The notes under the pieces: generated by a model | Database searches by the model: none | Seen by the model: only the letters and a program-made list of their open reading frames with translations | What the model was told of the DNA's origin: nothing | Part shown: positions 43,772 to 55,480 of the stretch, piece by piece | Layout of the letters: every line of letters begins with the position of its first letter | How positions within the stretch are numbered: position 1 is the first letter of the stretch | Made by a program: the position numbers and the translations under genes | From: Tupaia tana | Lineage: Eukaryota > Chordata > Mammalia > Scandentia > Tupaiidae | Direction: 5' to 3' | NCBI GenBank assembly: GCA_026018925.1 | Contig: JAKSZU010000018.1 | Span: 31,372,452-31,436,451 of the forward strand | Length of the DNA stretch: 64,000 nt

Positions 43772-45685
43772 CATATGAAGGCTTTCTACTGGCACACACC
43801 GGGAGACTCTTGGTGCTGGGAAGTTATACTTATGGGAGTGGTCCCAAGTCAATGACAACTTGGAGATGGAAGATGCATACCCCAGTTCCCTCACCCATAA
43901 GCAGGACAGCTCCAAGGCATATCTCACACTGTTTTCTAGTAGTTTCCAGTGGACATGAGACCTAGTCACTCATAGAAGTAGTTATTCATCTGAATTGGCT
44001 TTGTTGTCTAATCTCTCTCACTTCTCTACTCCATACTGGTACTTCCTGGGATCACCTTCTAAATTAATTACTTGCAGCCAAGTCTTGTCTTAGAGCTAGC
44101 TTTTGGGAGAAATCCAGCCTAAAACATTAGTATATGAACCTGTTTAACTTCAATTCCTCTAGCTGTGAAAGGGAGATAATCCCACTCAGGTAGGTCGGTT
44201 ATGAGGGTCAAAGCCTGTGGCAACGCATTGGAAACTGCGAAGAATAAAGTGGACGCCGGGATAATGTGGGCTGGAAAACACAATGTGCTTTTGTCATCAG
44301 TTTAGGTTCCAGTGATGTCATTTCGCCCACACTTGCCAAGGACTTAGTCTTTGGGCAGACTCCTTCCTCTGACAGGTAAAGGAAGTGTAATTGCTAAAGT
44401 GGTACTTTCCCTCCATCTCAGCTCAGGGGATTGCTTTTATGGCTGTTACTGCACTAGGATTCCAATTAGCTATTATTCTTTAGAGATGGGGGTGGCCATA
44501 AAACGCCTGCACTGTTGCATTATAGTTTCCAACATTCAGTACATTGACAAAGATGAACAGTTCATTCTCTGTCAAAGCTACTCAACTGAACATCTCTTGG
44601 GACGGCCTCAAAACTTTAAGGCTGGTTTCATTTTCTCCACAGGGGAATAAAATAACACCATGATGTATTGGATACACTCACCTTAATGAAGCCAGGCTTT
44701 TAGAAACAAGAAGCAAAGCCATCTATTTCCATGTAGTTGAAACTCTCGTCTAATACAGCTTGAAGTTTCTTTTCTAGTTTATTTATTTATTTATTTTCTT
44801 GACCTCCAAGCTAAGAAATCAGAGGCCCTCTTCACCTAACCCCCATCACTTCTGCACTCCTCCCACAGTGTGCATCTGTGGTACTGTAGCCTGGTTGGCA
44901 TCTCTTCCACCTTCTTCTGTTAATAGCACCTGTATTGGATCTTTCCCATCCGCCCCGAGGTGCATTCTCCATTATTCTTTTCCTGTTCTGTGCCCTTGGA
45001 GACTGACCTATGTAGACTACATCACCAGGCTCCCCGGCTCTCTGGAGTTTTATTAGAAAGTGCTAACAGGGGTTTGGAGGGTATGAGACAGGGGTAGGTA
45101 TCTAGGCTACTGGGACCCTTCCTGCTGAGTTGCTTTCTGTCCGTGGCTTCTTCCTCTAACTCCTTCCCCCGCTCCTGTTGGTAGAGCTCTTCTACATCTC
45201 TCTTAGGTCAGGCTCATAACTCCCACTCATGGCTCCTCCAGACTTAGATGTGGTAAGGGCTTCCCGTTGTTGCCACTTCCTGGGTGCCGCACCACTCTTT
45301 GTGGGCTCCCTTGGCCCTCACTGCTGCAAATAGCACCCCTCCACGAGTTCTCTCTGTTGCTTTCAGGCTGAGACAACACCCCAGTTCCCATTTCAGAAGC
45401 TGCCCACTGGCTCTAGCTAGTGGGAGTTGAATCAGGGCCCTACTATTTCCAGCCAAGGTAAGGATGGTGTACAGGAATACAGGGTCAGGCAAGTCTAATG
45501 GGATGATGTGCTGGAACTCTAACCAAGAGCAGAGCAGGCACAAGTTTGAACACGGTCGAAGCTCATGTCTCTGTCATAACCAGAGAGGCTCCTGTTGCTC
45601 AGATCCCAGAGCTGCTCCTGTCAGTGGCTCTCCCAGGCCTGACTCCACAGCCCTCTGCATCATCTTCTGATCCTCCCCAGAACTT
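43772..45685. other. no gene; possible old repeats at 44140-44260 and 45040-45440
   Basis: 44150-44260 is MIR-like (CTAGCTGTGAAAGGGAGATA). 45040-45440 (GGGTTTGGAGGGTATGAGAC; CTTCCCGTTGTTGCCACTTC) resembles a common mammalian repeat that I could not name. No credible coding region. Confidence 0.35.
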
Positions 45686-45686
45686 T

Positions 45687-45874
45687 TTTTTTAAAAGAAT
45701 TATTTAATTAAATTTAATTAATTAATTAATTCATTTTAATTTGACCAGAGAAGGACAGAGAGAGTGAGAGAAAGAGAAAGTGAGAAGGGAAGCTGTCAGG
45801 TCTGAGACTTTCTGAACTGCGGTTGGCCATGTGGGAGTCTAGTGCCCCGAACCACCACGCCACCTGCTGGCCCC
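45687..45874 (-). mobile_element. tRNA-derived SINE, type B (first of a tandem pair)
   Basis: The minus-strand head is GGGCCAGCAGGTGGCGTGGT, with an (AATT)n-rich tail. Bounded by CCTCCCCAGAACTTT at 45672 and 45875. Confidence 0.95.
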
Positions 45875-45890
45875 CCTCCCCAGAACTTTC

Positions 45891-46070
45891 TTTTTTTCTT
45901 TTAAAGAATTATTTTATTTAACTTTATTTAGTTATTTATTTTAATTTGACAAGAGAGGGATACAGAGAGAGAGAGAGAAAGTGAGAAAGCAAGTCACCAG
46001 GTCTGGGACTGGAACCAAGGTCGGCCATGTGGGAGGCCAGTGCCCTTAACCACCATGCCACCTGCCGGCC
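45891..46070 (-). mobile_element. tRNA-derived SINE, type B (second of a tandem pair)
   Basis: The minus-strand head is GGCCGGCAGGTGGCATGGTG. Bounded by CCTCCCCAGAACTTTC at 45875 and 46071. Confidence 0.95.
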
Positions 46071-46086
46071 CCTCCCCAGAACTTTC

Positions 46087-46628
46087 TAATCAATTCCTTT
46101 TTTGATCAATTGAGCTAGTGTAGGTTTCTGCTGCTTACCACCAGAGAATCTGCCCTGATGCATCTCTCAAGCAGCTTTTTCAGGAATTACCTTCCACAGC
46201 ACCATAGGAAGTGGACAGAATGCAGACAAGTTTTTTTTTTTTTTTTCCCAACAGTGAAACAAGGATGGCCTTTCCCCCAATTTCCAGTAATATATCTCTC
46301 ATTGTTATCTGAAATCTCGGCGTGGCCTTTACTGTCCATATTTCTATCAGCATTCTGTTTATGAACATTTAACCAATCTCTACAAAGTTTCAAACTTTCC
46401 CTAGCCTTTTCCTTTGACCCTCCACCAGGATCACCTCTAGTGAATTCTAGGCTTTTCTAACCTACTCCTCCAAATTCTTGCAATCTATATCCATTACCCT
46501 GGTTCAAAGCTGCTTCTACATTTTCAGGTAGAATTGATACCCACTCCATTGGTATCAGTTTTCTATATTTATCTGTTGTGTTGCTAACAAGAAATACCAG
46601 AGTTTGGCAATTTTTTAAAACTAGGGAG
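46087..46628. other. no gene; MaLR-like scrap at 46545-46616
   Basis: GGTATCAGTTTTCTATATTT and GTTGCTAACAAGAAATACCA resemble the reversed 3' end of an MLT1 LTR. The rest is unassigned. Confidence 0.35.
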
Positions 46629-46910
46629 GGGGCGGCCAGTGGGTAGTATAGTAGTTGAGATGCTGGACTCCCACATGGTTAATCACAGTTCAAGTCCCGG
46701 ACCTGGCAATTTGAAACTCATGCCGGGTGTGTGTGTGTGCATACCCAAAATCCCAGGGGCAGAATGGAGGAGAAGAAATTGTAGCTTGGTTATCCCCTCT
46801 TGTGGAGGAGGTGACTTCTTTTTTTTTTTTTTCTCTCTCTCTCCAGGGAGCACACATGCCCTATAGCAAAAATCTCTCTTGAAAAAAAAAAAAAAAGAAA
46901 GAAAAAAAGA
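46629..46910 (+). mobile_element. tRNA-derived SINE, type A
   Basis: The head is GGGGCGGCCAGTGGGTAGTA, with GGTGTGTGTGTGTGCATACC in the body. Flanks AAAACTAGGGA at 46617 and about 46912 form the target duplication. Confidence 0.95.
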
Positions 46911-47129
46911 AAAACTAGGGATGAGGTTAAATTGTAAGTGCTCCCTTGGTAGCCCCAAGCTCACAGAGAGCTGGCCTATGTCAGGAAGGTGAAAGCCAAG
47001 GCCATTTCACGGTGGTTCAAGAGAATGTGCTCCAGATGACCATCCCATCCATGCTGTGACTGCTCTTTGACTACTCTACGCCCTAGAAGTAAAACCACTA
47101 CTGTTTGAATGTGAAGCTGAGACAGGAAT
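46911..47129. other. no gene or repeat recognised
   Basis: Short unassigned spacer. Confidence 0.3.
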
Positions 47130-47335
47130 GGGGGCCAGATGGTAACATAGTGATAAAGCACTGTGCTCTGTGAGACTGATCCATGGGTTCGCATCCCGGG
47201 ACTTTCCTGAGTATGTAGGGCCTATGAGCCAGGTGTGGCTGAACATGGGGATGGATCATGATAGCTGGTTGCTGTTGGGGAGTGCTGTCTCTTTTGCTCA
47301 TGGAATAAATAAAATAAAACTTTTTTAAAAATAAA
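47130..47335 (+). mobile_element. tRNA-derived SINE, type C
   Basis: The head is GGGGCCAGATGGTAACATAG, then GGGTTCGCATCCCGGGACTT, and the end GGAATAAATAAAATAAAACT. Confidence 0.85.
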
Positions 47336-47339
47336 ATTA

Positions 47340-47895
47340 GGGCCAGCGAAGGTGCATGGTGGTTAAGGCAACTGGATCCCACGCGGCTAACTACATGCTT
47401 TAAGTCCTAGAATTGGCAACTTGAAAAACATACTGGGTGGGGACCAGCAGATGGTGCAATGACTACATTGCTGAACTCCCACATAGTCGTCCACAGTTTG
47501 AGTCCTGGAGCCAGCAGCTTAAAACTTACACAGGGCACATGTGCATGCCCAAAATCTGGAGAGGAGAGTGAAGGAGAAGGGGCTGTGGCATGGCCATCCT
47601 CCCTGGGGGGTTATTTCTCATTCTTTGTCTCTCTGTATCTCTCTCTGTGTCTCTCTGGTGTGAGCCCATGCCCTGTAGCAAAAAAAAAATCTCTCTTAAA
47701 AAAAAAAAAAAGAAAGACACATCAGTTGTGTGTGCGTACATGCCCCAAATCCCAAGAAGATAATGGAATAAGGATTGCAGGATGGTCCTTAACTCCCCCC
47801 GGCGAGGGTACTTTTTCACTTTCCCTCTCTTTTTCTCTCTCCCTGGTGAGTGCACATGTCCTATAGCAAATTTTTAAAGTACAATAAAATAAATA
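47340..47895 (+). mobile_element. tRNA-derived SINE, type A, split by another type A copy
   Basis: The first part, 47340-47440 (GGCCAGCGAAGGTGCATGGT to CATACTGGGTGG), and the second part, 47716-47895 (TGTGTGCGTACATGCCCCAA to CCTATAGCAAATTTTTAAAG), join into one collinear SINE. Confidence 0.9.
47441..47715 (+). mobile_element. tRNA-derived SINE, type A, nested inside a type A SINE
   Basis: The head is GGACCAGCAGATGGTGCAAT, the body AGGAGAAGGGGCTGTGGCAT and the end CCCTGTAGCAAAAAAAAAAT. It breaks the host SINE just after its head. Confidence 0.9.
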
Positions 47896-47974
47896 AAGCT
47901 GAGACTGTGCTACAATGTTGAGGGTGTGAATACTTCAGCCAACAAGTCACAGTCCTAGAAAAACTCTGCAAGAA

Positions 47975-48244
47975 GGCCAGCAAATGGTGCGGTGATTAAG
48001 GCACTGGATCCCAACAGGGCTGACTGAGCAGTTTGAGTCCCAGGCCTGGTTGCTTAAAAATCATACCAGATGTGTGGGCATGCCTGCCCAAAATCCCCAG
48101 AAGGGATTGCAGCATGGTCATCCCTCTTGGGGATGCTTTCTCACTTTCCCTCTCTATGTCTCTCTGTCTCTGCTTTCTGGCAAGCGCACATACCCTATGG
48201 CAAAAATCTAAGCAAAAAACAAAACAAATATCAAACAACAACCA
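47975..48244 (+). mobile_element. tRNA-derived SINE, type A
   Basis: The head is GGCCAGCAAATGGTGCGGTG and the body CAGAAGGGATTGCAGCATGG. Flanks AAAAACTCTGCAAGAA and AAAAACTCCACAAGAA form the target duplication. Confidence 0.95.
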
Positions 48245-50228
48245 AAAAACTCCACAAGAAGAAAATATGTCTATGTCTTCACAATGCCCTGAAGTGTTTC
48301 ATAGTTCTCAAATTCCTTGCAGGAGTTCTTATGTTCTGCACACAAAACGAGGCTGTGGCTGAGGAGTAGGGCAGCTTCTCGTTGATTCTAGAGGTGACTT
48401 TCTCCAAAAAGAGAGGTTGAAGATGAATGATCCTTTGGGATACAGGATGAATATTTTAGAACTCCTAATTTTCTGTCTTTTAAAAATATAAATATTGTAT
48501 ATATATTCATATTGTGTAGATTTCTATACTGTAATACATACATGTAATTTATAAACAAACACACCTCTATTTGCAGTGTTTCACTGAAAAAAATTTTACT
48601 AATAGCAATATACATTCTGCAGTCTAGAAGAAGACCTTCTAGGAGATCCCTGGCCCCCTCTTTGAGAATTGGATGAAAACCGATTTACCCAGAATACCGC
48701 ACCATACGCACAGTTCTGTGAATAGTTTTAGAGGTTTCAGAGGGCTCTACAGTCCACGGAGAATCCCAAGGAAGGAGCTCTTGTTTTCGAGTGTTCTCAT
48801 TTGGGGATTATTCTAACGTGTCTCTAGTCTACTCCAGCATCTGGTCACCCAGCAGGGTCCTCAGTTATGGAGCCTGACAGTCGGCACTGCAGGGTATCAT
48901 ATATCCCTTCTAGCCGGAGACTTCCTGAGCCAAATGTAATGGAGCCGAAATAATGGGTCATCTCTTGTCATCTACCTCAACAGGACAGCCCCAGGGAACA
49001 CAAGCCTTTCTTTCCATCTCTTATTGCTCACATTTGTGTATGTACACACACCTACGCCTACATGCATGCAGATTTATTATGTATTTTTCATCAGAAAACA
49101 CAATCTTGCAGAAAATTTGGAAAGATAGACATGTATAAGCAAGAACAATTAAAATATTTATAATCTCATCTCCCGGAGATAATCACTGTTCTTGTTTTGA
49201 CACATGACCTTGAAGTCCACATTTTCATACATATTTGTATCTAGGAAAAGATTGCTTTTAATGGTGATTAAAAGGAGGTTGATCTTCTGAGTTTACCCTG
49301 AAATGCTCATGCTTGTGTTTTTTAAAAAATTAATTCCACCTCTTTTATTGATTTTTTAAAAAAAAAAATATTTCTCTTGAACAGGAATGAGAAAGATAAT
49401 TGCATTTTACTCTTTCTAGCCAAAAAATAAATAAATACATAAATATGAAAGTTATTGGGATCTTGAACTCAAGGGCAGAAATTTGGGCTCTTTCTTAGTC
49501 CTTTGGTTTATTCTCGAATTTTCTATACAACTTCTTTTCTTGCTCTTTTTCCTCCTTTCCTTTTTTTGACCTCCTCTTCTTTTTCTCATTAATTCACTCT
49601 TCCATTATAAGTTGTTTTGTTTTGTTTTTGGCATATACTTTATATCAGTACTGAGCTTCATGTAGGGAAAAAAGTAAAAATAGATAAGCCCTGTTACAAG
49701 TGAACTTCACCCTTCCATCTCTTTCTTTTTCATCCTGAGTCACTTTCTCTCATTTACATCTACCTGTAAGTATTCATTTTTTCCCTGTAACTTACAGCTC
49801 TAGAAACATCCATATAGGCAAGTGCTTCCCTGATGGTCAGTATTCCATACCCTCTCAGACTCATGAAAGAGGCCTCTCTCAACTGAATTTATGGATTGGC
49901 AAAGCCATTGCATAAAAAATGATTAATGATAATTAACATTTTAACTTCAGGCCATTTACTGGCACCCGACAAAGGGGTCAAGTGAAACTCATGGGTGTCA
50001 TATGTCAAATGTCACAGTGTGTGATGGGGCTGAAGAGTAGCTAGGAGTTCAATGAAGAGGGTGTGTGAGGAACTACAGATGAAGCTTCTACTCCCATTCT
50101 CGCCCGTGTCCCTGTGAGAAGCATGTTTGAATGCATGTGTGCGAATTCAGTTTTGTAAAGACAGTACCCTACTCCCTTCTGCCTCAGGTGTCCAATACCC
50201 AGCATGCTGTGCATTAACAACGTCCGCT
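48245..50228. other. 2 kb without gene or SINE; possible L1-like scrap at 49080-49240
   Basis: TAATCTCATCTCCCGGAGAT followed by AATCACTGTTCTTG resembles part of an old L1-type repeat. The rest is AT-rich and unassigned. Confidence 0.35.
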
Positions 50229-50482
50229 GGGGTCCAGCAGATGGTGTAATGGTTATGACGCTGGACTCCCATGTAGTCAACCACATTTTGAGTCCCAGAC
50301 CTGGCTGCTTAAAATTCATGCCAGGCACACATGTGCGCATGCCCAAAATCTCTAGAGGAGAACGGAGGAGAAGGGATTGTGGCATGGCCATCCCCCTGGG
50401 GGGTGATTTCTCACTTTCTGTGTCTCTGTCTCTGGAGAATGCATGTGCCCTATAGCAAAAATCTGTCTTAAAAGAATAAGAA
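50229..50482 (+). mobile_element. tRNA-derived SINE, type A
   Basis: The head is GGGGTCCAGCAGATGGTGTA, the body GGAGGAGAAGGGATTGTGGC and the end CCCTATAGCAAAAATCTGTC. Confidence 0.95.
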
Positions 50483-51279
50483 AGTCACTGAATGTCCAGC
50501 CATAAAGGACTGAATTTCTTTCCCACCTCTCTCACTCTACAACTTGCCCTGCACCCTTTGGTGGCTATGAGCTTATACCCTCAAGGCTCATCCATCTTCA
50601 TGTTCTCATTTCACTTCCTAGTCAGGTTCTACCTCTGCTTCTTTCCCACTTTTTTTTCCCCTCTTTTCCTGCTCTCTGACAGTTTATGGATCATCTTTTG
50701 GCAACGGACCTCCTTGCTCCATCCAGCCCTCAAGAACCCCTTTTCTGAGGGCAGCCTCATCCCCTGCTCTGCCTTAGCCTCACAGATGGGGCCTACATGT
50801 CAACCAATAACAATAAAAGTCAATCAGGAAGTGAGACCAAGAACCAAAGCATTTCAGAAATGGGAAATTGGAGTCTTGCTGGCAAGCAACGAAATGAATG
50901 ATCAAGACTAGACAAGATGGCGGACACCGTGTACTGGGTCTGAATCCACAGAGATAAGAGCGTGGCACTGAGATAATCGGTGGTTCTGAAAAGGCACATA
51001 TCCCTGGTGAGGGAGGAGGTCACTTCTCAAGGAGGAGAAAAGTGTCAGCCAAAAGACTCTTCAGTCAGAGAGTGACACTATATGCCCAGATTCCAGCATC
51101 CTCGTTAACAGAATTAAGACCGCACAGTGGGATAAGACAGAAGCTACTCAGGACTGTTCTCTATGTCATGGCCATGGCAGGGACATGGATGGCAAGCTAA
51201 GGCTGTCTGTCATTGCCCCAGAAAGCCCAACCTTAGATGACAAGTTAAGACACTAATAACCAACTTTCAGTGAGTTCCT
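50483..51279. other. no gene; 50510-50780 possibly diverged L2
   Basis: The pyrimidine-rich text TTCATGTTCTCATTTCACTT is L2-like but weak. The remainder is unassigned. Confidence 0.3.
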
Positions 51280-51410
51280 GTGCCAGTCCTTGAGATACAC
51301 TTAGTGTTCATTAGCGATTTTATCCTCACTATCACCCCATGAGGTAAGTGCTAGCTTGATCCCATTTTACTCATGAAGAAACAGGCTCAACGACATTAAG
51401 GAATGTGTGC
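51280..51410 (-). repeat. MIR SINE fragment
   Basis: Reversed MIR: CACCCCATGAGGTAAGTGCT, ATCCCATTTTACTCATGAAG and AAACAGGCTCAACGACATTA. Confidence 0.7.
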
Positions 51411-51489
51411 ACCAGTACTATTGGGACCAGCATATGAATCTACCTTGGTTTGAATCTTATATTTTAAAATTTATTTTTTTGACTTGATT

Positions 51490-51722
51490 TATTTTGAAAG
51501 TTTTTTTTATTTATTCCATGAATGAGAGAGAGAAGAGAGAGAGAGAGAGACACCCAACAGGGTCCTGACACTGTAATCCACCCCCTGCCCCAGTTTCAGC
51601 CAACCCAGACCATGAACAGACATGTGCCCAGCACACTCAAGGAGATTGCTGGACATGAACCTGGAACCCTCCTACATTGATCAGCTTCGTATCACATTTT
51701 ACTGCTGTCTGCCATCTGGCCC
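51490..51722 (-). mobile_element. tRNA-derived SINE, type C
   Basis: The minus-strand head is GGGCCAGATGGCAGACAGCA. It has a (GA)n tract and ends in ATGGAATAAATAAAAAAAAC. Confidence 0.8.
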
Positions 51723-51739
51723 CTATATCCTCATTCTTT

Positions 51740-51960
51740 TTTTTTTTTTTAAGTTTTTCACCACAGGACATGTGCACTCACCAGAGAGAGTGGGAGGTAT
51801 AGTAAGAAACCACATTGTAATCCCTTCTCCTCCATTCTCCTCCTGGGATTTTGGGCACACATGCTTGGTATAATTTTCAAGTTGCCCTGTCCCAGCCTTG
51901 AACCGTGGTTGGCGACATGGGAGTGGCCAGTACCTTAACCACCAAGCCACTTGCTGGTCC
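51740..51960 (-). mobile_element. tRNA-derived SINE, type A
   Basis: The minus-strand head is GGGACCAGCAAGTGGCTTGG and the body GGAGGAGAAGGGATTACAAT. It lies next to a type C copy in the same orientation. Confidence 0.9.
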
Positions 51961-52867
51961 CCTATCTGCATTTGCAATTACGCTATCACTCTCCTGGATA
52001 CCTGAATATGTGAGGGTGGCCAAGTAGGACAGAAAAGATAGACATGAAGAGTGGGTAGTTGTAACACCATCCCTTATATTTCAAAAGCATTTAAAAATGA
52101 AAAAGTGAATCTATGTGAAGAAAGTAGGAAGTAGAAATAGTATATGCTGACATATGGCCTAAATCTTTAAAGTGAAATGAAAAACAGCAGAGGTACGGTG
52201 TTAGTAGCTATGTTTGAAAAGCAACAGGAAGAAATGAAGGGTATTCCGTGTGCTAAAAAAATTCCCCACCGTTAAGCCCAGTAACGGTTCCCACGCATGG
52301 CAGCTGTTCTGACCTTGCATCACGTGTCAATGTCAATAGCTGTTGTCACCAGTTGCTGGGCCTCCCGTTTGGTACTTAGAGATTCTCTTTATGCACTTAA
52401 AAGACATCATTAGTACCAAGTGGCGATTAAAGCAGTCTTGCTGTTCAGAATGGTTTTCAGAAGCAAATGCAGAGGAAACGTGTGGAGGGTTGAAGTCATT
52501 AGCAGCGACCACAGAAGGACTGACCGTGGGCAATTGTGCCATTAATCTTGATAAGGGGAAGTGTGAGCAATTCATAAAATCTGCTTGGTGAGGTTTCCCC
52601 TTAAATGGACACCCAAGTGAATGACCCCATGTCTTTGCTCTAGGTAAGAGGGACACGTGTGTGACATCAACTTGGCATAATGAGCGAGATGGCCAGGCCT
52701 GCCTGTTGGGGAAGACATGACAGTGATTCCAAGTCTTGCTGGGGAGACAGGCCCATGGCCAGAGCAGCTGGGGTATAGGAATAGGAGACTACCTGGTAGT
52801 TACATTTTATGTAAGGCTTACTGTGAGCCAGGCACAATGCTAATGCTTTGTATATTAAACATTATTA
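51961..52867. other. repeat-free island, candidate conserved non-coding element (core 52150-52640)
   Basis: No repeat is seen. CpG words (CACCGTTAAGCCCAGTAACG near 52267) and homeodomain-type words (GTGCCATTAATCTTGATAAG near 52537) fall in one 500-bp stretch between SINE-dense regions. Confidence 0.4.
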
Positions 52868-53060
52868 GGGGCTGGCAGGTGGTATGGTGGTTAAGGGTGC
52901 TGGATTCCCACATGGCTGACCACAGTTTGAGTCCCGGACCAGGCAGCTTGTTTTCTCACTTTTCTTCTCTCTCTCTCTCTCTCTCACTCTGTCCCTCTCT
53001 GGTCAAATTTAAGCAAACAAACTTTAAAAAATCAAAAAACAAACAAACAAAAAAAAAAAG
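52868..53060 (+). mobile_element. tRNA-derived SINE, type B
   Basis: The head is GGGGCTGGCAGGTGGTATGG, with CTCTCTGGTCAAATTTAAGC and an A-rich tail. Flanks AAACATTATTA at 52857 and about 53088 suggest the target duplication. Confidence 0.9.
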
Positions 53061-53104
53061 TTTGCCGCCATTAAAGAAAACATTATTAAATATATGAAAC
53101 ACAG

Positions 53105-53300
53105 GCTTCAAACATTAATTCCATATCGAATCCTCATGACAGTCCTGTGAGGTAGGTATTATTACTCCTATTTTAGAGACAAGAAAACTGAACTCCAGAG
53201 ACATATCACTTGCCTGAGGTTGCACAGCTAGCAAATAGCAGAACTGGGATTCAAACTCAAGTCTTCTGATTTCAGAGGCTGTGCTCTTCCAGTATAATCT
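53105..53300 (-). repeat. MIR SINE
   Basis: Reversed MIR, nearly full: TCATGACAGTCCTGTGAGGT, GAACTCCAGAGACATATCAC, TGCACAGCTAGCAAATAGCA and CAGAGGCTGTGCTCTTCC. Confidence 0.9.
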
Positions 53301-53334
53301 TACAATAGATACATGCAGCCTTCTCTGCCTGTGC

Positions 53335-53505
53335 TTAGGGGATAGCATAGGCTTTTGGGTTTGAACCCCAGCTCTGCCATTTCCTGCTATTGGGCCTTAT
53401 CCAAAGGACTTTGCTTACTTAGGACTCACGTTCCTCATTTATAAGGTGGACAGTCGTTATAAACTTATATAAAGAGTCAGACACTCAGTAGTGCTGGAAT
53501 ACCCC
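53335..53505 (+). repeat. MIR SINE
   Basis: TTTGAACCCCAGCTCTGCCA, CCTCATTTATAAGGTGGACA and AGTCAGACACTCAGTAGTGC. It faces the previous MIR, giving a tail-out inverted pair. Confidence 0.8.
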
Positions 53506-53716
53506 TGATTGTCCTCTTCGTCCACATTGAGGGTAAAGACACTGTGCTGGCCCAGCCGGGACACCGATGGAGAATGCAGGTAACCTGAAAAGGCCTGACA
53601 CGACCAGGACCTCTCTAACTAGGGACTAGCCGAGATCACCAGCCAGAGAGCACCCTCTTCTCTTCATCTGCTTTCTAAGTGGCCTCTTCCATTTTGGGTT
53701 CTGGGTTAGAGTTTAC
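53506..53716. other. no gene or repeat recognised
   Basis: Short unassigned stretch. Confidence 0.3.
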
Positions 53717-54075
53717 TATGGGATTGATATTTGTGTCCTCTTAAAGTTCATATGTTGAAGCCCTAACCCTCAATGTGACCATATTTGGAGACACAACCTA
53801 TGAGGAGATATAAAGGTTAAGTTAGGTCTGAAGGGCAGAGTCCTGACCTGATAGGGCTAGTTCCCTTATAAGAAGAGCAAGAGACCCCAGGGCACTCACT
53901 GTCCTTCATGTGAGCACACAGCAAGAAGGTGGCAAGCCAGGAAGAGAGCCCTCACAGGATGCCAAACTGGCACCTTGATCTTAGACTTCCAAGGCTCCAG
54001 AGAGTAAGAAAATAAATTTCTGTTGCTTAAACCACACAGGATGTGGTATTTTGTTATGGCCTAAGCTAGGACAGA
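53717..54075 (+). mobile_element. MLT1-type MaLR LTR (solo)
   Basis: GGGATTGATATTTGTGTCCT begins it; TTCATATGTTGAAGCCCTAA, AGTTCCCTTATAAGAAGAGC, GCACCTTGATCTTAGACTTC and AATAAATTTCTGTTGCTTAA follow the LTR order, with the AATAAA of its own polyadenylation signal. Confidence 0.9.
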
Positions 54076-54129
54076 GTCACACATTCACATGTTGACTATA
54101 GTGAAAGTCTGGAAGTTCATTCAAAAACT

Positions 54130-54540
54130 AGGCTTTTGTCAATGATCCCATTGTAGAAACGATAGCTAACATCTTTTGCTGCTCCCATGAAGTGAAACAG
54201 TTGAATTCCTCTCCTCTCAAATCTGGGCAGGCTCTAGTGACTTGCTTGACTAATGGAATACAGTGGAAGTGGTGTTCTGGGACTTTGAGGATAAGTCATA
54301 AGAAGGCTTGCAAGTTCCACCCAGGCCTCTTGAACATTTACTCTTGAAACTTAGCTGCCATGATGTGAGGAAACTCAAGCAGCCCATGGAATGTCCTGCA
54401 GGGGATGGAACTAAGATCCTCCCTGCAGATGGATTTTCCAGCTCTGGGTAAGCTACCACTTCTAAAATTCCACAGAACAGAAACAAACCATGAGCACTGA
54501 GCTCTACCTGAATTGCAGGATCAGGAGGAAAATCAATGAT
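54130..54540 (+). mobile_element. possible diverged MLT1-type LTR
   Basis: CTGGGCAGGCTCTAGTGACT, ACTAATGGAATACAGTGGAA and GCCATGATGTGAGGAAACTC are in the order of an MLT1D/E-like LTR. The ends are lost. Confidence 0.45.
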
Positions 54541-55009
54541 TACTGTGTGGTTTTTCAGACATTAGTTGGGGGATAATTCTTCTACTGCAATACATACCTG
54601 GATCAACAAGAAACACTTCCAAATGAACTATACGACTGCTCAGTTCTATCTCTGAGTTGCCCTGGAGATGACTTGGTTAGTACAAAGGTCTAGGATCTCT
54701 TGTGTGGAATAACCTACTCTGCACAATTTCACCCTATGTGCAGACAGCTGAGATATGGGATGGGCAGGACTGAAGAAGACCTTGCCTGACTAGAACACTG
54801 GCCTTAGGTGTCCAAGATTGCATCCATCTTTGAATTCCTTCATAAGCCATCTAGTAAAAGGTAAATATTAGACCTCATTGTACTATGAGAAAAATGAGAA
54901 GGGCTTAGGGAAAGGAAAAGCCATAAGCTTCTCAACTTTGATGCTGCCAATCCCTACTATCCCAGACATCTTCTAGAAAATTCTGGGGCTGGAAAGAGAA
55001 ACAACTTGC
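54541..55009. other. no gene or repeat recognised
   Basis: Unassigned. Confidence 0.3.
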
Positions 55010-55480
55010 TTATAGTTCACTGGTGTTCAATCTTGGCTGCACATCAGAGTCACTGGGGAGTGTTAAAAAATATGTCAGGGCCAACAGGTGACATACTGGT
55101 TAAGACACTGGACTCCCATATGATTGGCCACATTTTGTGTCCCAGACCTGGTTGCTTGAAATTCACACCATGTGTGTGCATGCCCAAAATCCTGCAGAGA
55201 GAGTGGAGGAGAAGGGATTGTGTCATGGTCATCTCCCCTGGGGAAGTGATTTCTTGCTTTCCGCCTCTCTGTTTCTCTCCATCTCTCCAGAGAGTGCATG
55301 TGCCCTATAGTAAAAATCTCTAGAACAAAAACAAAACAAAAAAAAACAAACTTCAGATTCTCACCACTCGGGACTGGAGTTAATTGGTTTAAGATACAGC
55401 ATGAGTATTAAAAAACAAAACAAAACAAAACATCTCCAGGCAGATTTTATGTGCCACCAGTGTTGAGAACTAAGGCTCTT
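55010..55480 (+). mobile_element. MER5-like hAT transposon remnant, split by a SINE
   Basis: TCTTGGCTGCACATCAGAGT and CACTGGGGAGTGTTAAAAAA are on the left; AACTTCAGATTCTCACCACT and GCCACCAGTGTTGAGAACTA on the right. The outer ends CACTGGTGTTCAATC and GTGTTGAGAACTAAGG are loosely inverted. Confidence 0.65.
55078..55345 (+). mobile_element. tRNA-derived SINE, type A, inside a MER5-like element
   Basis: The head is GGGCCAACAGGTGACATACT, the body GGAGGAGAAGGGATTGTGTC and the end CCCTATAGTAAAAATCTCTA. Confidence 0.95.
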
